Of a DNA stretch of 64,000 nucleotides, positions 24,331 through 35,400 are shown piece after piece. Position 1 is the stretch's first letter; each line of letters starts with the position of its first letter. Origin of the DNA: Utricularia gibba (Eukaryota; Streptophyta; Magnoliopsida; Lamiales; Lentibulariaceae); the NCBI GenBank assembly GCA_002189035.1, contig NEEC01000004.1, forward strand, positions 3,348,001 to 3,412,000, written 5' to 3'. Both the position numbers and the translations under genes were made by a program. The notes under the pieces are model-generated. The model was not told where the DNA came from. It made no database searches and saw only the letters and a program-made list of their open reading frames with translations.

Positions 24331-25504
24331 CAATAACATATATTTTTGAGTGATGGAGTGCATGGAAATTACTCATATTGTGGTACAAAAATCAGATTTT
24401 ATTGCCCAGTTCTATATTTTTACGCAAAGTACCTTAGTCATGTTATTTTAATTTTAGTTGGGACTAAATCTACGATTTAGTTCCAACCTTCTAATAGTTT
24501 TATTCGAGTAATGCAGTGCAGGTCGCAACACAAATCCCAAGGAGCTGAATATGAACAGTGTGATGGCAGAGGATGAGACAGAAGTCTGAAAAGGAATACA
24601 CAAAAAATCCAGGAACGAGGAAAAAGGGGGATTTTGGACAAAAGGAGGAAAAGTTGGAGAGAGAGCAGATCTCTCCTTGGAGACTCACGAACGACTTTTT
24701 GGAGGAGGTTTCTGGGGTAGAAGAAGAAAGGGAAAGATGAATCAGAAGTACACAACTTCTCTTTGAAGATTTATTTTTCGTTCTTGATGCATACTGTTCC
24801 TAGCAAAGACTAGTTTTAGATTCATTGCGTGAACAAGTTGTCTTTTCTATTTCTGTTATGCATTGCTAGTTGTTATTTAACTTTGAAACCAGAATGTTGT
24901 TTAGGATATGCTATGAAAATGTTTCCCTTTCCCTTGTCATGAGTAGCTAAGTACTTAGGCCCGCCTTAGGGTGAAAGGGGGAGAAATATGCTAATCAATC
25001 TTTAGACCTAATCAGTCATAAGTCACGTTACTTCCTTAACAAACCAGGATAGATCCAAGAGGGGGAAATAGTGAAACCCAACTTAACAACCCTAATTAGA
25101 AGTAGACCAAAGATTAGGGGGAAAACAAGAATCTGGGTACACCTATATCTTGTGTGTTAGTTGTATGATTTATGGTTTTTGTGAGCTTATTTAGTGATAG
25201 GCATATATCCCCTAGGAGTCCCAAGGCATTACCCATTTCATTCCAGAAACAACTGAGCTCCAAAAACTTATTACTTTTCTTTACGGTATTCCATGTAGTT
25301 CTGCCTTAGTCCTAGTTAAGACCAATTTTACCAATGTGACACTGATTTCATGCATTGACTTTCACATAGTATGCACCTGCTCTTTGTGTTCGACCATAAT
25401 CACTATGCTCATAATTGTTTTATGCTGGAATGTGTATTAGGTTATAAATTTATTTGATAGGAGAACTTTGCATTTAACGACATTGCAAAATTTTTCGTTA
25501 ATCA
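24331..25504 (+). repeat. 5' LTR of the family A element
   Basis: 1174 bases, colinear with the 3' LTR at 30414-31514. The outer TG has changed (CAATAACA for TGATAACA). Ends TTTTTCGTTAATCA. Point changes and small indels versus the 3' LTR show an old insertion. Confidence 0.9.
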
Positions 25505-25506
25505 AA

Positions 25507-25526
25507 TTGGCGCCGTTGCCGTGGAG
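25507..25526 (+). other. Primer binding site
   Basis: TTGGCGCCGTTGCCGTGGAG begins two bases after the LTR. TGGCGCCGTTGCCGGGG is the usual site in Athila/Tat-type elements; one base differs here. Confidence 0.85.
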
Positions 25527-25693
25527 CGGTGCTTAATTGTTGTGTGTTTCTGTTGATGCGTTCATGTTCTTCTTGTGTAGGTGATTTCAATTTCAACCTA
25601 GAAATTGAAAAGGCTGCTAAGAGTAACCGCAATAGAGTGAGGGAAGTAGCAAGGTTGAGAAGACTCCCTGCTATAAATTAAGTTAATTTCATC

Positions 25694-26560
25694 ATGGCAG
25701 AATAGGAGAAGACCCTGAATGAGCTTGATGCAGCTGACCATACGTACAGGGGGTTGTGTATCAGGTTTTCTGATGACACAGCCAACGAATTAAAGCCAAC
25801 TATGATTAATTTTCTGCCTAAGTACTATGGAAAGGTGGGAGAAAACCCACATGAACATCTAGACAACGTCACTGCTGTTTGCACCTCTTTTAAGAGTGGT
25901 GGGATGACTGAGGATGCCATCTATTTGAGGGCATTCGAATTTACACTAGAGGGAAATGCAAAAATATGGTTCAATTCGCTGAAGCCTAGAAGCATCATAG
26001 ACTGGTCAGGGATGAAGAAGGTGTTTCTCAGCAAGTATTTTCCTGCTTCCAAGGTTGAAGGGATACGAAAGGAGATCAGTGACATTGAGCAAACAAGTGG
26101 AGAATCTCTACATGAATATTGGGAGCGATTTAATCAATTGCTCAGATCTTGTCCTCACCATGGTTTTCAATCTGCTTCCTTGGTGAAGTATTTTTATGAT
26201 GGATTGTTATATTCTGATAGAGGAATGGTGGATTCAGCAGCTGGAGGATTTTTGAGAAAAAAGATGCCAACGAAAGCTCTTGCATTGCTTGAGAAGTTGG
26301 CTGAGCACTTCAGACATATCATCAGGAAGCAAGCTTCGAACAAGAGAATTTGTGAGGTGGAGTGCAAGCTAAAACCATCATAAAGTGAGCTCATGAAGAA
26401 TGTTGCTGCAATGTTTGAGATGATGAAGGAGTTATTTTTATTCCAAGCTAAGAATACACCATGCGGGAACTGTCGCAAACTTGGACATCTTGCTGATAAA
26501 TGTCCAAAGTTGTTCCAAAAGGAGCACGTCAAAGCTATGGGGGATTCAGAGCTTCAACTC
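25694..26560 (+). pseudogene. gag with CCHC zinc knuckle of the family A element
   Basis: ATG 25694 opens MAE and is followed by a TAG; the main frame is open from 25754 to 26383. The retrotransposon gag core shows FLPKYYGKVGENPHEHLD, WFNSLKPRSIIDW and LHEYWERFNQLLRSCPHHG. After one in-frame TAA (26381-26383) the same frame continues to a perfect nucleic-acid binding knuckle CGNCRKLGHLADKC (CX2CX4HX4C, about 26463-26505). The frame goes on to 26800 with degraded Asn/Gln-rich sequence. Only single-base damage separates this gag from an open one. Confidence 0.88.
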
Positions 26561-26871
26561 AAGGGAAAATATGACACATATTCGAACACTTACAATCCAG
26601 GTTGGAGAAACACCCAAACTTTCATTAGAATAACAATGATGATATGTACAAGGGAGAAAGTTCAAGTATGGGGCAACAAAATCTCCAATGGAATTTTCAA
26701 GAGCAGCAGTAACGTTCATTTCAACCTCCACCATTTCAAAAACAAGTCTAGCAACCTCACTGCCAAAATAATGCTGGAGGAAATTCTGGGAATTCTTTAG
26801 AAGAGATGCTGAAAATGTTTATGGTGCAATCAACCAAAAATGAAGTGGAGAATTGATAAGCCATCAAGAAT

Positions 26872-28166
26872 TTGGAGACTCAAGTGACTCAATTGGCACT
26901 GGAGCTTGGAGAATTAAAGAAGAAAGGAGAGCCAACAACGTCATATTCAAATTCTGGTGGAAAAATGAATTGCAGCACCATGACATTGAGGAACATAAAG
27001 GGGAAGCCAGATAGGAATTTAGTCCAATCTGGGACTAAAACTGACGAGAAGCAAGAATTTTGTGTTGCGGTTGGAGACAAGGAAGAAGTGATGGCTCATC
27101 GAGAACTTACTAAAGAAGAGATTATTCAACCACTTCTTTCTGGTAAGTTGGAAACAAAAGAAGAATAGGATGAGAAGGAGAAGATTTTAAAGTTTTTGGG
27201 TAATACTCAACTTAATTTGAATATTTTGGACTACATTTCCATGGTGCCACGAAGTGTCAAATATTTGAAACACCTTTGCATGTCCAAACCCAAGATGAAG
27301 GAAAAAGGAAAGGTATTTTTAAGTGAGATTTGTTCAACCTTCATCACCCAAAAACTTCCAGAAAAATGCAAGGATCTAGTTTATGAAGCCTTAGATTGAG
27401 ACCTTTGCAAACTGTTGGAGTACAAATTGAATTGACAAATCGATGCCTAATTTCTCCCAAAGGGTTGGTAGAAGATGTGTTAATTCAAATTGAAGATCTG
27501 ATATTTCCAGCTGATTATTATGTGGTCAATATACCTGCTGGAGGATCAAAGGATACTACCATAGTTTTAGGAAGACCATTTTTTAGCACATCCAATGTTA
27601 TTATCAATGTGAAAATGAGGACAATTGAATTGTCTCTTCATAAAGAGAGGATTTTACTTGAGGTGAAAGATGTGATAGAAAATCCTAGTGATTTTGAAGA
27701 TATTTGTTCTATGGAATCAACTGAAGTATTTGTTGAAGAACATATAGAGAGAGAAGATGACAAGAAAGAAAAAGAATATGAAGAAGTCTTTATTGAAGAA
27801 TCAAATGCTGGGGTTTTGGTTGATGTTGAGAAGAAAAATTACAGGGTTAGTCTTATCTTGGACCAAGAATCAACATTGATTGAAGGATTCATCCAAGATC
27901 CAAAAGAAATTTTGGATAATGTTGAAGGGGAGAATGTTTGTATTAATTACTTCAAGAAAATTGAAAGATCTGAAGATGCTTACATGGTTACAAAAACATG
28001 TCCTGACAAACAGTTACTCCTAGGTAAGACTATAACTTGGAAACGAGGTTCTACTGATATTGTTAATTTTATTGATGCAGGAATTGTACCAATTGGGAAC
28101 AAATGCAATGAAAAGAACATGTGTTTCAATGAGGAAGAATCTAACATTTGGGATGATCCATACTAG
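26872..28166 (+). pseudogene. gag C-terminal end and protease remnant of the family A element
   Basis: 26872-27168 is a coiled-coil gag tail. 27196-27399 runs to the point where the protease active site should be: KLPEKCKDLVYEALD ends in a stop and the D-L-G-A-S motif is lost through a short deletion. 27396-28166 holds the second half of the protease (GLVEDVLIQIEDLIFPADYY and TTIVLGRPFFSTSNVIINV) and then an acidic extension of about 180 residues that would lead into the polymerase. RT motifs never appear. Confidence 0.8.
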
Positions 28167-28458
28167 TGGAGGCGATGCAAAGATAGAGTATTCAATATGA
28201 TGAACAACTCTTGTAAAACTTTTGAGAATGAGGCCCATGATGTTGCTAATGATATGGTATTGAAAGATACAACAAAAACGTAGGCTCAAATAAAGTCTAG
28301 TTCAAGACTGGAAACAGGGACGCTCTTGGAAGGTAATCCAAGTTTAATTTCTGTTAGTTTTATTTTCCTGACATTTTATTTTGTACTTTTAGACTAAGCT
28401 AGGAGTTATTTTGTTTTGTTGCGTTTCTGATAAGAAGAAAGGGAAATCACAGCAAAAA
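28167..28458 (+). other. Junction where pol is missing
   Basis: Short stop-rich stretch between the protease extension and the extra ORF. The whole RT/RNase H/integrase block found in the element at 4816-15644 (about 2.5 kb) is absent here. Confidence 0.6.
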
Positions 28459-29133
28459 ATGACCAGCAAGGGCATCCCCAACTTTAAGCAACATGTAGAA
28501 ATGCTCAACCTCAAGTACCTATACTTTGATGAAGAAGAATTCACAGCCAGGTACAATGTGGTAAAAGGGGCAAGGGTGCTGCCTTGTCGAGTCATAGATT
28601 TCGAAATATTGGTAGAATTGGGCATAGTTACAGAAGTTCACTCAATTTTAGAGGATTCTGCACTGCTTGTTTTATATGATTTGAACCGTCCTTCTTATGT
28701 TGAATTGATGTATGAATTTGCTTCTACCTTTTGTTATGAGAAACCAGAAATTGTGTTTGCACCATCAGCCATCACGTATAAATTGGTAGGAAAGAATTTC
28801 TCATTATCAATTGCTGAATGGAATGTAGCATTAGGTTTTTGTACAGAAAACCATGTTGAATCCCATGAATTTGCTACTTCATTGTTTGACTACCTTGATG
28901 ATTTTGATGCTGAAGAAGTTTATGAAATTTTAACTGATAAACATGTGATAGAATTTAAATCCAAAGGGACAAAAGCTGATTTATTTACAGACCCTGCTAT
29001 GCGATATGTCCACTTGCTTGTTTCTGCTGTGCTGTTTGGTAGGGCATTAGGATTTAATTCTCTGTACAAACGTGATTTGTTTGTCATGTGGTGCTTGTTG
29101 CACAAGAAACCCTTGAATTTATGGGCGATTTGA
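28459..29133 (+). CDS. Extra ORF of the family A element (plant transposon protein type)
   Basis: An open frame of 224 residues from ATG 28459 (MTSKGIPNFKQH) to the stop at 29131. The block LVGKNFSLSIAEWNVALGF matches the block at 12713-12770 of the Athila-like element. The protein is soluble in appearance, acidic in the middle (DYLDDFDAEEVYEIL), with a C-terminal LHKKPLNLW motif. Its role is not known; Athila-group elements carry such ORFs downstream of pol. It is the most intact frame in this element, although the reading continues in broken form to 29552 (a stop at 29131 and further stops near 29250-29270). Confidence 0.6.
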   Translation: MTSKGIPNFKQHVEMLNLKYLYFDEEEFTARYNVVKGARVLPCRVIDFEILVELGIVTEVHSILEDSALLVLYDLNRPSYVELMYEFASTFCYEKPEIVFAPSAITYKLVGKNFSLSIAEWNVALGFCTENHVESHEFATSLFDYLDDFDAEEVYEILTDKHVIEFKSKGTKADLFTDPAMRYVHLLVSAVLFGRALGFNSLYKRDLFVMWCLLHKKPLNLWAI

Positions 29134-29270
29134 GTAGAGCAAATGAATAGGGAATATCAAAGGAATACCATAAATCATCTTGGGTTCGGTAATGTTGTTA
29201 CTTTTCTTGCTCAAACGTTATGCTTTGATAAAATTTCTGAATTTCTGAGTTAGAATTCCTGCATGTAGAA

Positions 29271-29552
29271 ATGAAACTAGAACCTCTTAATGCTCATTTT
29301 CTTAAAACTGCTGGACTAATTCGTGCACGAGGAAGTGGATTTGCTTTTAAGTCTATTGCAGGACTTTGTGGGGAGGCACCTCCAGTGAAAGAAAAGGGAA
29401 AAATCCCTGATCAGCCAGCCATGACCCGAAGGAATGAGAAAGATTGCTGCTGCAAGGAGCGACATGACATGGTTTATGACAAGCTTGGGCATTTGCTAAG
29501 GGAAGTGAAAGAGTTGAAACATGGAGTGAAGGACTCCTCCCTGATCAAGTAA
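29271..29552 (+). pseudogene. C-terminal continuation of the extra ORF
   Basis: 93 codons (EPLNAHFLKTAGLIRARGSG ...) ending in a coiled coil (DMVYDKLGHLLREVKELKHG). It lies in the position of the coiled-coil tail at 13380-13480 in the Athila-like element and is cut from the main ORF by stops. Confidence 0.55.
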
Positions 29553-30413
29553 CATCGCTGCATTGCTTTAGTTTTATTTTTATTTTTACTTTTATGGCAT
29601 TAGTCTAAGTTAAGAGTAATTTAGTAGTGCAACGTTATGGTCAGGAGAATTTTGTGAATGGTTGAGGAATTTTCTTACAAGCGTGAGATGTGTTTCATGA
29701 TGCACGAAATGCATGAATTTTGTTATAGCTATTTATGAACGAGTGAGCATGTTTTCCCTTGATTATTTCCATGAGGTAGCAACATGTTCAATGTAATCGG
29801 ATTGGTGCATTCAAGATTTTTTTTAACCAAAGTGGCATGTGTTGATCCTTCATGGAAGATTGGTTGTCACGAAATCTGCAGATAGCAAAAACAAAAGGAT
29901 CAGAAAAGCATCATCACCAGAAAACCGATGAGACACACGTCTTGAAAAGCAACACACAACAAAAGAGCGTGTGTAGACAACTTAGAGGAGTAGAAGGGAC
30001 CCTTGGAGGAATAAGGAGGAAAGTGAATTGCCCACACTCACATACAAATTGGGGAAGCAATAATTACCTGAGTTGCACTCTAAATTCTCAATGGTCTCGA
30101 TCTCTATAGAAAGAAAAAAAAAGAAAGAGAATGAAAAAAGAAGAAAAAAAAAAGCAATAGTGACAATCAGTATTCATTAGAGGTAAGCACATACTATTTT
30201 TGTTCATTTAATCTTCGAAGACACCTTTCAGGATGAAACTGTCATGTATGCTTGACTGGCACCCTCACATGCACAATGGCACCCCTTCAATTCATGCATT
30301 TTGTGCTGAATGTTAATCATCCTTATTGCTACGTAGGGGATCCATTAACTATTTATCTTCTGTTAGTCTTAGTTAGGACTTGAGGACAAGTCTAATATTG
30401 TTGTAGCATAATG
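29553..30413 (+). other. 3' untranslated tail of the family A element
   Basis: Non-coding. The part 29565-30205 recurs in reverse at 16713-17412. It contains TTGAGGACAAGTCTAAT (about 30380), the counterpart of the motif near the purine tract in the Athila-like element. Confidence 0.7.
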
Positions 30414-31514
30414 TGATAACACATATTTTTGAATGATGGAGTATATGGAAATTACTCATATTGTGCTACAAAAATCATGTTTTATTGCCTAATTCTATAT
30501 TTTTGTGCATAGTATCGTAGTTATGTTATTTTAATCTTAGTTGGGACTAAATCACAGATCCTAAGGAGTCGAATATGAACAGTGTAGTGGTAGAGGATGA
30601 GGCAGAAGTCTGAAAAGAAGTACACACAAAATCCAAGGAGGAGAAAAATAGAGATTTTGAACAAAAAGGGGGAACAGATGGAGAGAGAAAGCAGATCTTC
30701 CATTGGAGTCTCATGAACAACTTTCTAAAGAAGGTTTCTGGGGGGTAGAAGAAGGAAGAGAATGACAAATCAGAAGAACACAGTTTCTCTTTAAAGATTT
30801 ATTTTTCGTTCTTGATGTATATTATTCCTAGCTAAGACTAGTTTTAGATTTACTACGTGAACAATTTTTCTTTTCTATTTATATTATGCATTGCTTGTTG
30901 TTATTTAATTTTGAAACCAGAATGTTGCTTAGGATATGCTATGAAAACGTTTTCCTTTCTCTTATCATAAATGGCTAAGTACTTAAGGGGTGCCTTGAGA
31001 TGAAAGGGGGAGAAATATGCTAATCAATCTTTAGCCCTAATCAGTCATAAGTCACGCCACTTCCTTAACAAACTAGGATAGATCCAAGGAGAGGAAGTAG
31101 TGAAACCCAACTTAACAACCTAATTAGAGGTAGACCAAAGATTATGGGGAAAACAAGAATCCGGGTAGACCTAAATCTTGTGGGTTAGTTGTTTGATTTA
31201 TGGTTTGTGTGAACTTCTTTAGTGATAAGCATACATCCCCTAGGAGTTCCAAGGTATCACCCATTTCATTTTAGAAACAACTGTATTCCAAAACTTGTTA
31301 CTTTTCTTTATTGCATTCCATCCTTAGTTCTAGTTAAAACCAATTTTACCAACGTGACACTGATTTCATGCATGCATAGCAAGCACCTACTCTTCGTGTT
31401 CGACCCTAATCACTATGCTCATAATTGTTTTATGCTTAAATATGTATTAGGTTATAAATTTAATTGATAGGAGAAATTTGCATTTAACGACATTGCAAAA
31501 TTTTTCGTTTATCA
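30414..31514 (+). repeat. 3' LTR of the family A element
   Basis: TGATAACACATATTT to TTTTTCGTTTATCA, 1101 bases, with the CATAC duplication directly after it. Confidence 0.9.
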
Positions 31515-31519
31515 CATAC

Positions 31520-32185
31520 CACTGTCACAAGAAAAATACATTATGTTTTGATCATCCAAACTAACCGAGACAAATCCAAAATGCTAAAACACATGAAAAT
31601 TGATGAAAGCATATCAAAAACAAAAAATAATAGAAACAAGAAAATGATAAATCTTGAAAATGTGAATTCTGTAAAATCTATGAAAAACGAATAAATATAG
31701 GTTAATGCGAGAAAATTGAAAGAAGGAATTTTAGTATCTACTGCAGCCCTAATTCTTTGCATTCAAGATGTTAGAGTACTTTATTTTGTCGAGAATAAAC
31801 TATATCAAAGAAGCATAGGAGATGCTTGAAGAAGAGAAAAGGAGTTGGCTGGCATTTAGGATAAGTATATCCTATCTCGTAGGGTGGGATATTTAAATTC
31901 TAAAAATTAAAAATTTTAAATTTTAATATTAGTCCTAGATAATTTTATTTCATTTACGAAACACGGGATTTTAATATAATTATCAATATATCACATTTAA
32001 TGCTATCAATCAAGCACATCCTTAGGTTCAATATAGTTATGATTTCTTCAAATTAAAATAAAATGGATATATAATAATTCAGGTTGCACATACAAAAAAA
32101 AAGGGGGAAGTTTAGAGAATTCGGGCATTGAATTTTTTTTATATGAATATAACTAAAGGTACCTCGTGCTAGTTTATAGCCTGAA
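31520..32185. other. AT-rich spacer upstream of BMS1
   Basis: No gene or element recognised. Confidence 0.4.
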
Positions 32186-32187
32186 TG

Positions 32188-32288
32188 TGGGCTGGGCCAG
32201 TTGTACGAATGCAAAATAAATATAGGGCCATTAAGGTTAACGGCTTGAGGCCCATATATTTGCTGGGTTACAGGCTATAGTTGGCCCA
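32188..32288 (+). promoter_or_regulatory. Cluster of site II (TGGGCY) elements upstream of BMS1
   Basis: TGGGCT at 32188-32193, TGGGCC at 32193-32198, and in reverse GGCCCA at 32249-32254 and 32283-32288, all 140-240 bases before the start codon. Site II elements bind TCP factors and are common in promoters of plant ribosome-biogenesis genes. That they act here is inference. Confidence 0.6.
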
Positions 32289-32428
32289 AGCTTGTCTCTC
32301 CTCGGGTACGGTTCTTCTTCCTCCAGCGTGCGCCTCCGTTGTCTCTGCTTGGTTCCGTCATCTGCACATTTTTGAGAGTTGAATGGGAGTATACTTTTAA
32401 CGTTTCAAGATCTGAACTGGAATAAGGG

Positions 32429-35400
32429 ATGGGAAACGAAGAGAAAAACGAGCAGGGTCACAAATCCCATAGGTCTCGAAAATCTGGCGCTTCCGCGAAG
32501 AAGAAAAAGACCAAGTCCAATACAAATGCAAGTGAGAATCTTACCAAAGAGCAGAAGAAGCAAAACAATCCCAAGGTCGTGTTTTTGGGAAACTGTGTTT
32601 TCTTTCTTCCTTTCTTATTTGGTTTAAAGGAATTCTAGTTTCGTTCTGACTGCCTGCATTCAGTGAGTTTCTTACAACCTCAGTGGTCTGTTATTCACTT
32701 GAATCATGCCTTCGATGAGAAATCAGGGTATTCATTGATCTCATGCTTAGGGGGGAGTTTTCTAGAGTGGTTTGTGCGCGAATTTTCTGTAGAAACCATC
32801 TGCTTCATTTGTTACCTGCTATGTGATGGCTGTATTTTTGCATTTTTTATGTCGCTTTTGAACATAATGCAATAGTGAATGCACTATCTGGAGTAATTGA
32901 GCGTATATGATTTTTGCACTATCTGTACTCTTGAAAGTGCATTCCTTTACATGATGATGGCATCAATATGCGAGATTACGTTTTTTTTAAGGTAAAATAA
33001 GTTTGATCAAGTCAAATATTCCTTTTGCATTGTTTATCTCTATGCTGAGGAAATGCATAGATTGCAATTCGGTTTTTCGTTAGTCTTTTAAGTTCAATGA
33101 TACAAGCGATAAACTTTTTTCCACGGGGCAGCATAGGATTTTCAGGCTTCAGTTCCGAAAATCTTAATTCGTCATGTGAATTTTTCAGGCATTTGCATTT
33201 AAGTCTGCAGTAAAAGCTAAGCGGCTGCACGCACGTGCTACAGAGAAGGAGCAGAAAGGGCTTCATGTACCCATTGTTGATCGTTCTACTGGTGAACCTG
33301 CTCCCTTTGTTGTTGTAGTTCAAGGACCTCCAAAGGTTTGTGCTATTAGAGGCCTTTCATTCCGTGTATGCTGTTTTTCTTTTTTTTTTTTTGACCCCTA
33401 AAAATGAATCTTTTATTTTTGAATTGTAGGTTGGGAAGTCACTGTTAATTAAATGTTTGGTTAAACATTATACAAAACAGAACTTACCAGAAGTCCGTGG
33501 ACCAATTACCATTGTATCAGGTTTGCCGTTGTATCAGTCTCGTTCTTATGGGGAGTTGAATTGGTTTACTAATTTTTCATAATAGCAACAAATGTTCATG
33601 AGTACGTCTTATTTTCGTGATACAGGAAAGCAGAGGCGGCTGCAGTTTGTTGAGTGCCCAAATGACATTAATGGGATGATTGACTGTGCTAAGTTTGCAG
33701 ATTTGGCAATACTTGTTATTGATGGAGGTTATGGATTCGAAATGGTAAGCACCTGTCTGCATGCTGCATCTTTTTTTGTGGTACTTCTTGTAGTGTTGGA
33801 TGATATGATATTACTCACAGGAGTGATTTTTCGTTGCAGATGCATAGTCATTTTTTTGAGTGATCCTTTCCGATTAAACATTCATTACTAACTTTTCCCC
33901 AAAAAATTTAAGTCATAATACAGTTCACGAACGTCTTATGAGAAAGTTTTTTGTACTTTAGTTGATATGCAATTGTTTATGCTGATTTACCCCAAACATT
34001 GTTTCTTGATTAATTTTAAACTTTAAAAGTACTTGTACGTTTTTTGGGTTGAAAAGGATCTTTCTGCTTACCATTACACGTTGCAGTCCTGAGCAATGAT
34101 TCTGAGTTTCAATCCAACACAATTTGCAGGAGACTTTTGAATTCCTTAACATAATGAAAAATCATGGTTTTCCTAGAGTCATGGGTGTTCTTACACATAT
34201 AGATAAATTCAAGGATGTAAAGAAACTTCGTAAAACAAAGCAGCGCTTGAAGCATCGGTTCTGGACTGAGATTTATGATGGTGCCAAACTTTTTTACCTA
34301 TCGGGCCTTGAGTATGGAAAGTAAGATTACATCATACCTCCTACAGTGATATATTGGCAAACCGTCATATCTCTTCACATGGATTTTTCTGATAGGTATC
34401 AAAAACGAGAAGTGCATAATCTTGCAAGGTTTATATCGGTCATGAAATTCCCACCTTTGTCTTGGAGAGTGTCTCATCCTTATGTACTAGTGGATCGTTT
34501 TGAAGATATGACTCCTCCAGAGAAGGTGCAGACAAATAGAAAATGTGATAGAAATGTTACCTTTTATGGATATCTGCGGGGCTGTAACTTGAAGAAGGAC
34601 ATTAGGGTACGGATATACCTTGCTTTGTTTTTATGCATTTTCATTTTTTCCTGTTTAAGCATGCCATAAAGAACTCGCTTGCCCAGATCATTATATCATT
34701 CTATATGTTAACTGAAGTCCTAAATCTGCCCAAAGATGCAATGCTTGTGTTTTTTTTCCTAGTTTGTAGATTATTGGAAAAAAGGTTATATCATTGCTAA
34801 TGTTTTGATGATACTGCTTACCATTGCGTTTTCAAGTTTCTTATTTGGAAGTTTCAATCGTTACGCTGTTCAATTTCTAAAGGTTTCAGGTTCACGTGGT
34901 CTAAATATTAGCTTTATATTTTGAAGTTTTGTTACCTTATGAAAAACATTCCTTCATGGATCAGGTGCATATAGCTGGTGCAGGAGATTACACAGTGTCT
35001 GGAGTTACTGCACTGACAGATCCCTGCCCTTTACCTTCAGCTGCCAAAAAGAAAGGATTACGTGATAAAGAGAAGTTATTTTATGCTCCTATGTCTGGAC
35101 TAGGAGACCTCCTCTACGATAAGGACGCTGTTTATATAAATATAAATGACAGATTCGTTGACTTCTCTAAGGATGAAGAAGTCAAGAAAGGTGACTTTTT
35201 AAAAAATGTGATCCCATAATAGCTGTCATGTCATTTTTTACCATGTGAATCGTTATCCTTTTTTATGAAAAATTGGTTATTCTTACTAAATTTTCTTACT
35301 TGAACCAGCGCTGTTGTCAAGAATTATCTTTTGTTTGCCTTTTTTAATCATTCATTGTTGTTTATTCGTGTTCTCTTCTAAACTTTGATTCGTACATCCA

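Larger units (their letters stand above)
24331..31514 (+). mobile_element. Family A LTR element lacking reverse transcriptase, RNase H and integrase
   Basis: About 7.2 kb with two LTRs, a primer binding site, gag with a zinc knuckle, a partial protease and an extra ORF, but no RT, RNase H or integrase motifs. Exact duplication CATAC at 24326-24330 and 31515-31519. The 3' LTR has ends TGATAA/TTATCA. Gag and the extra ORF are diverged relatives of those in the Athila-like element. It is therefore either an Athila-type element that lost pol, or a member of a naturally non-autonomous group mobilised by a partner. Stops in gag show this copy is dead. Confidence 0.93.
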
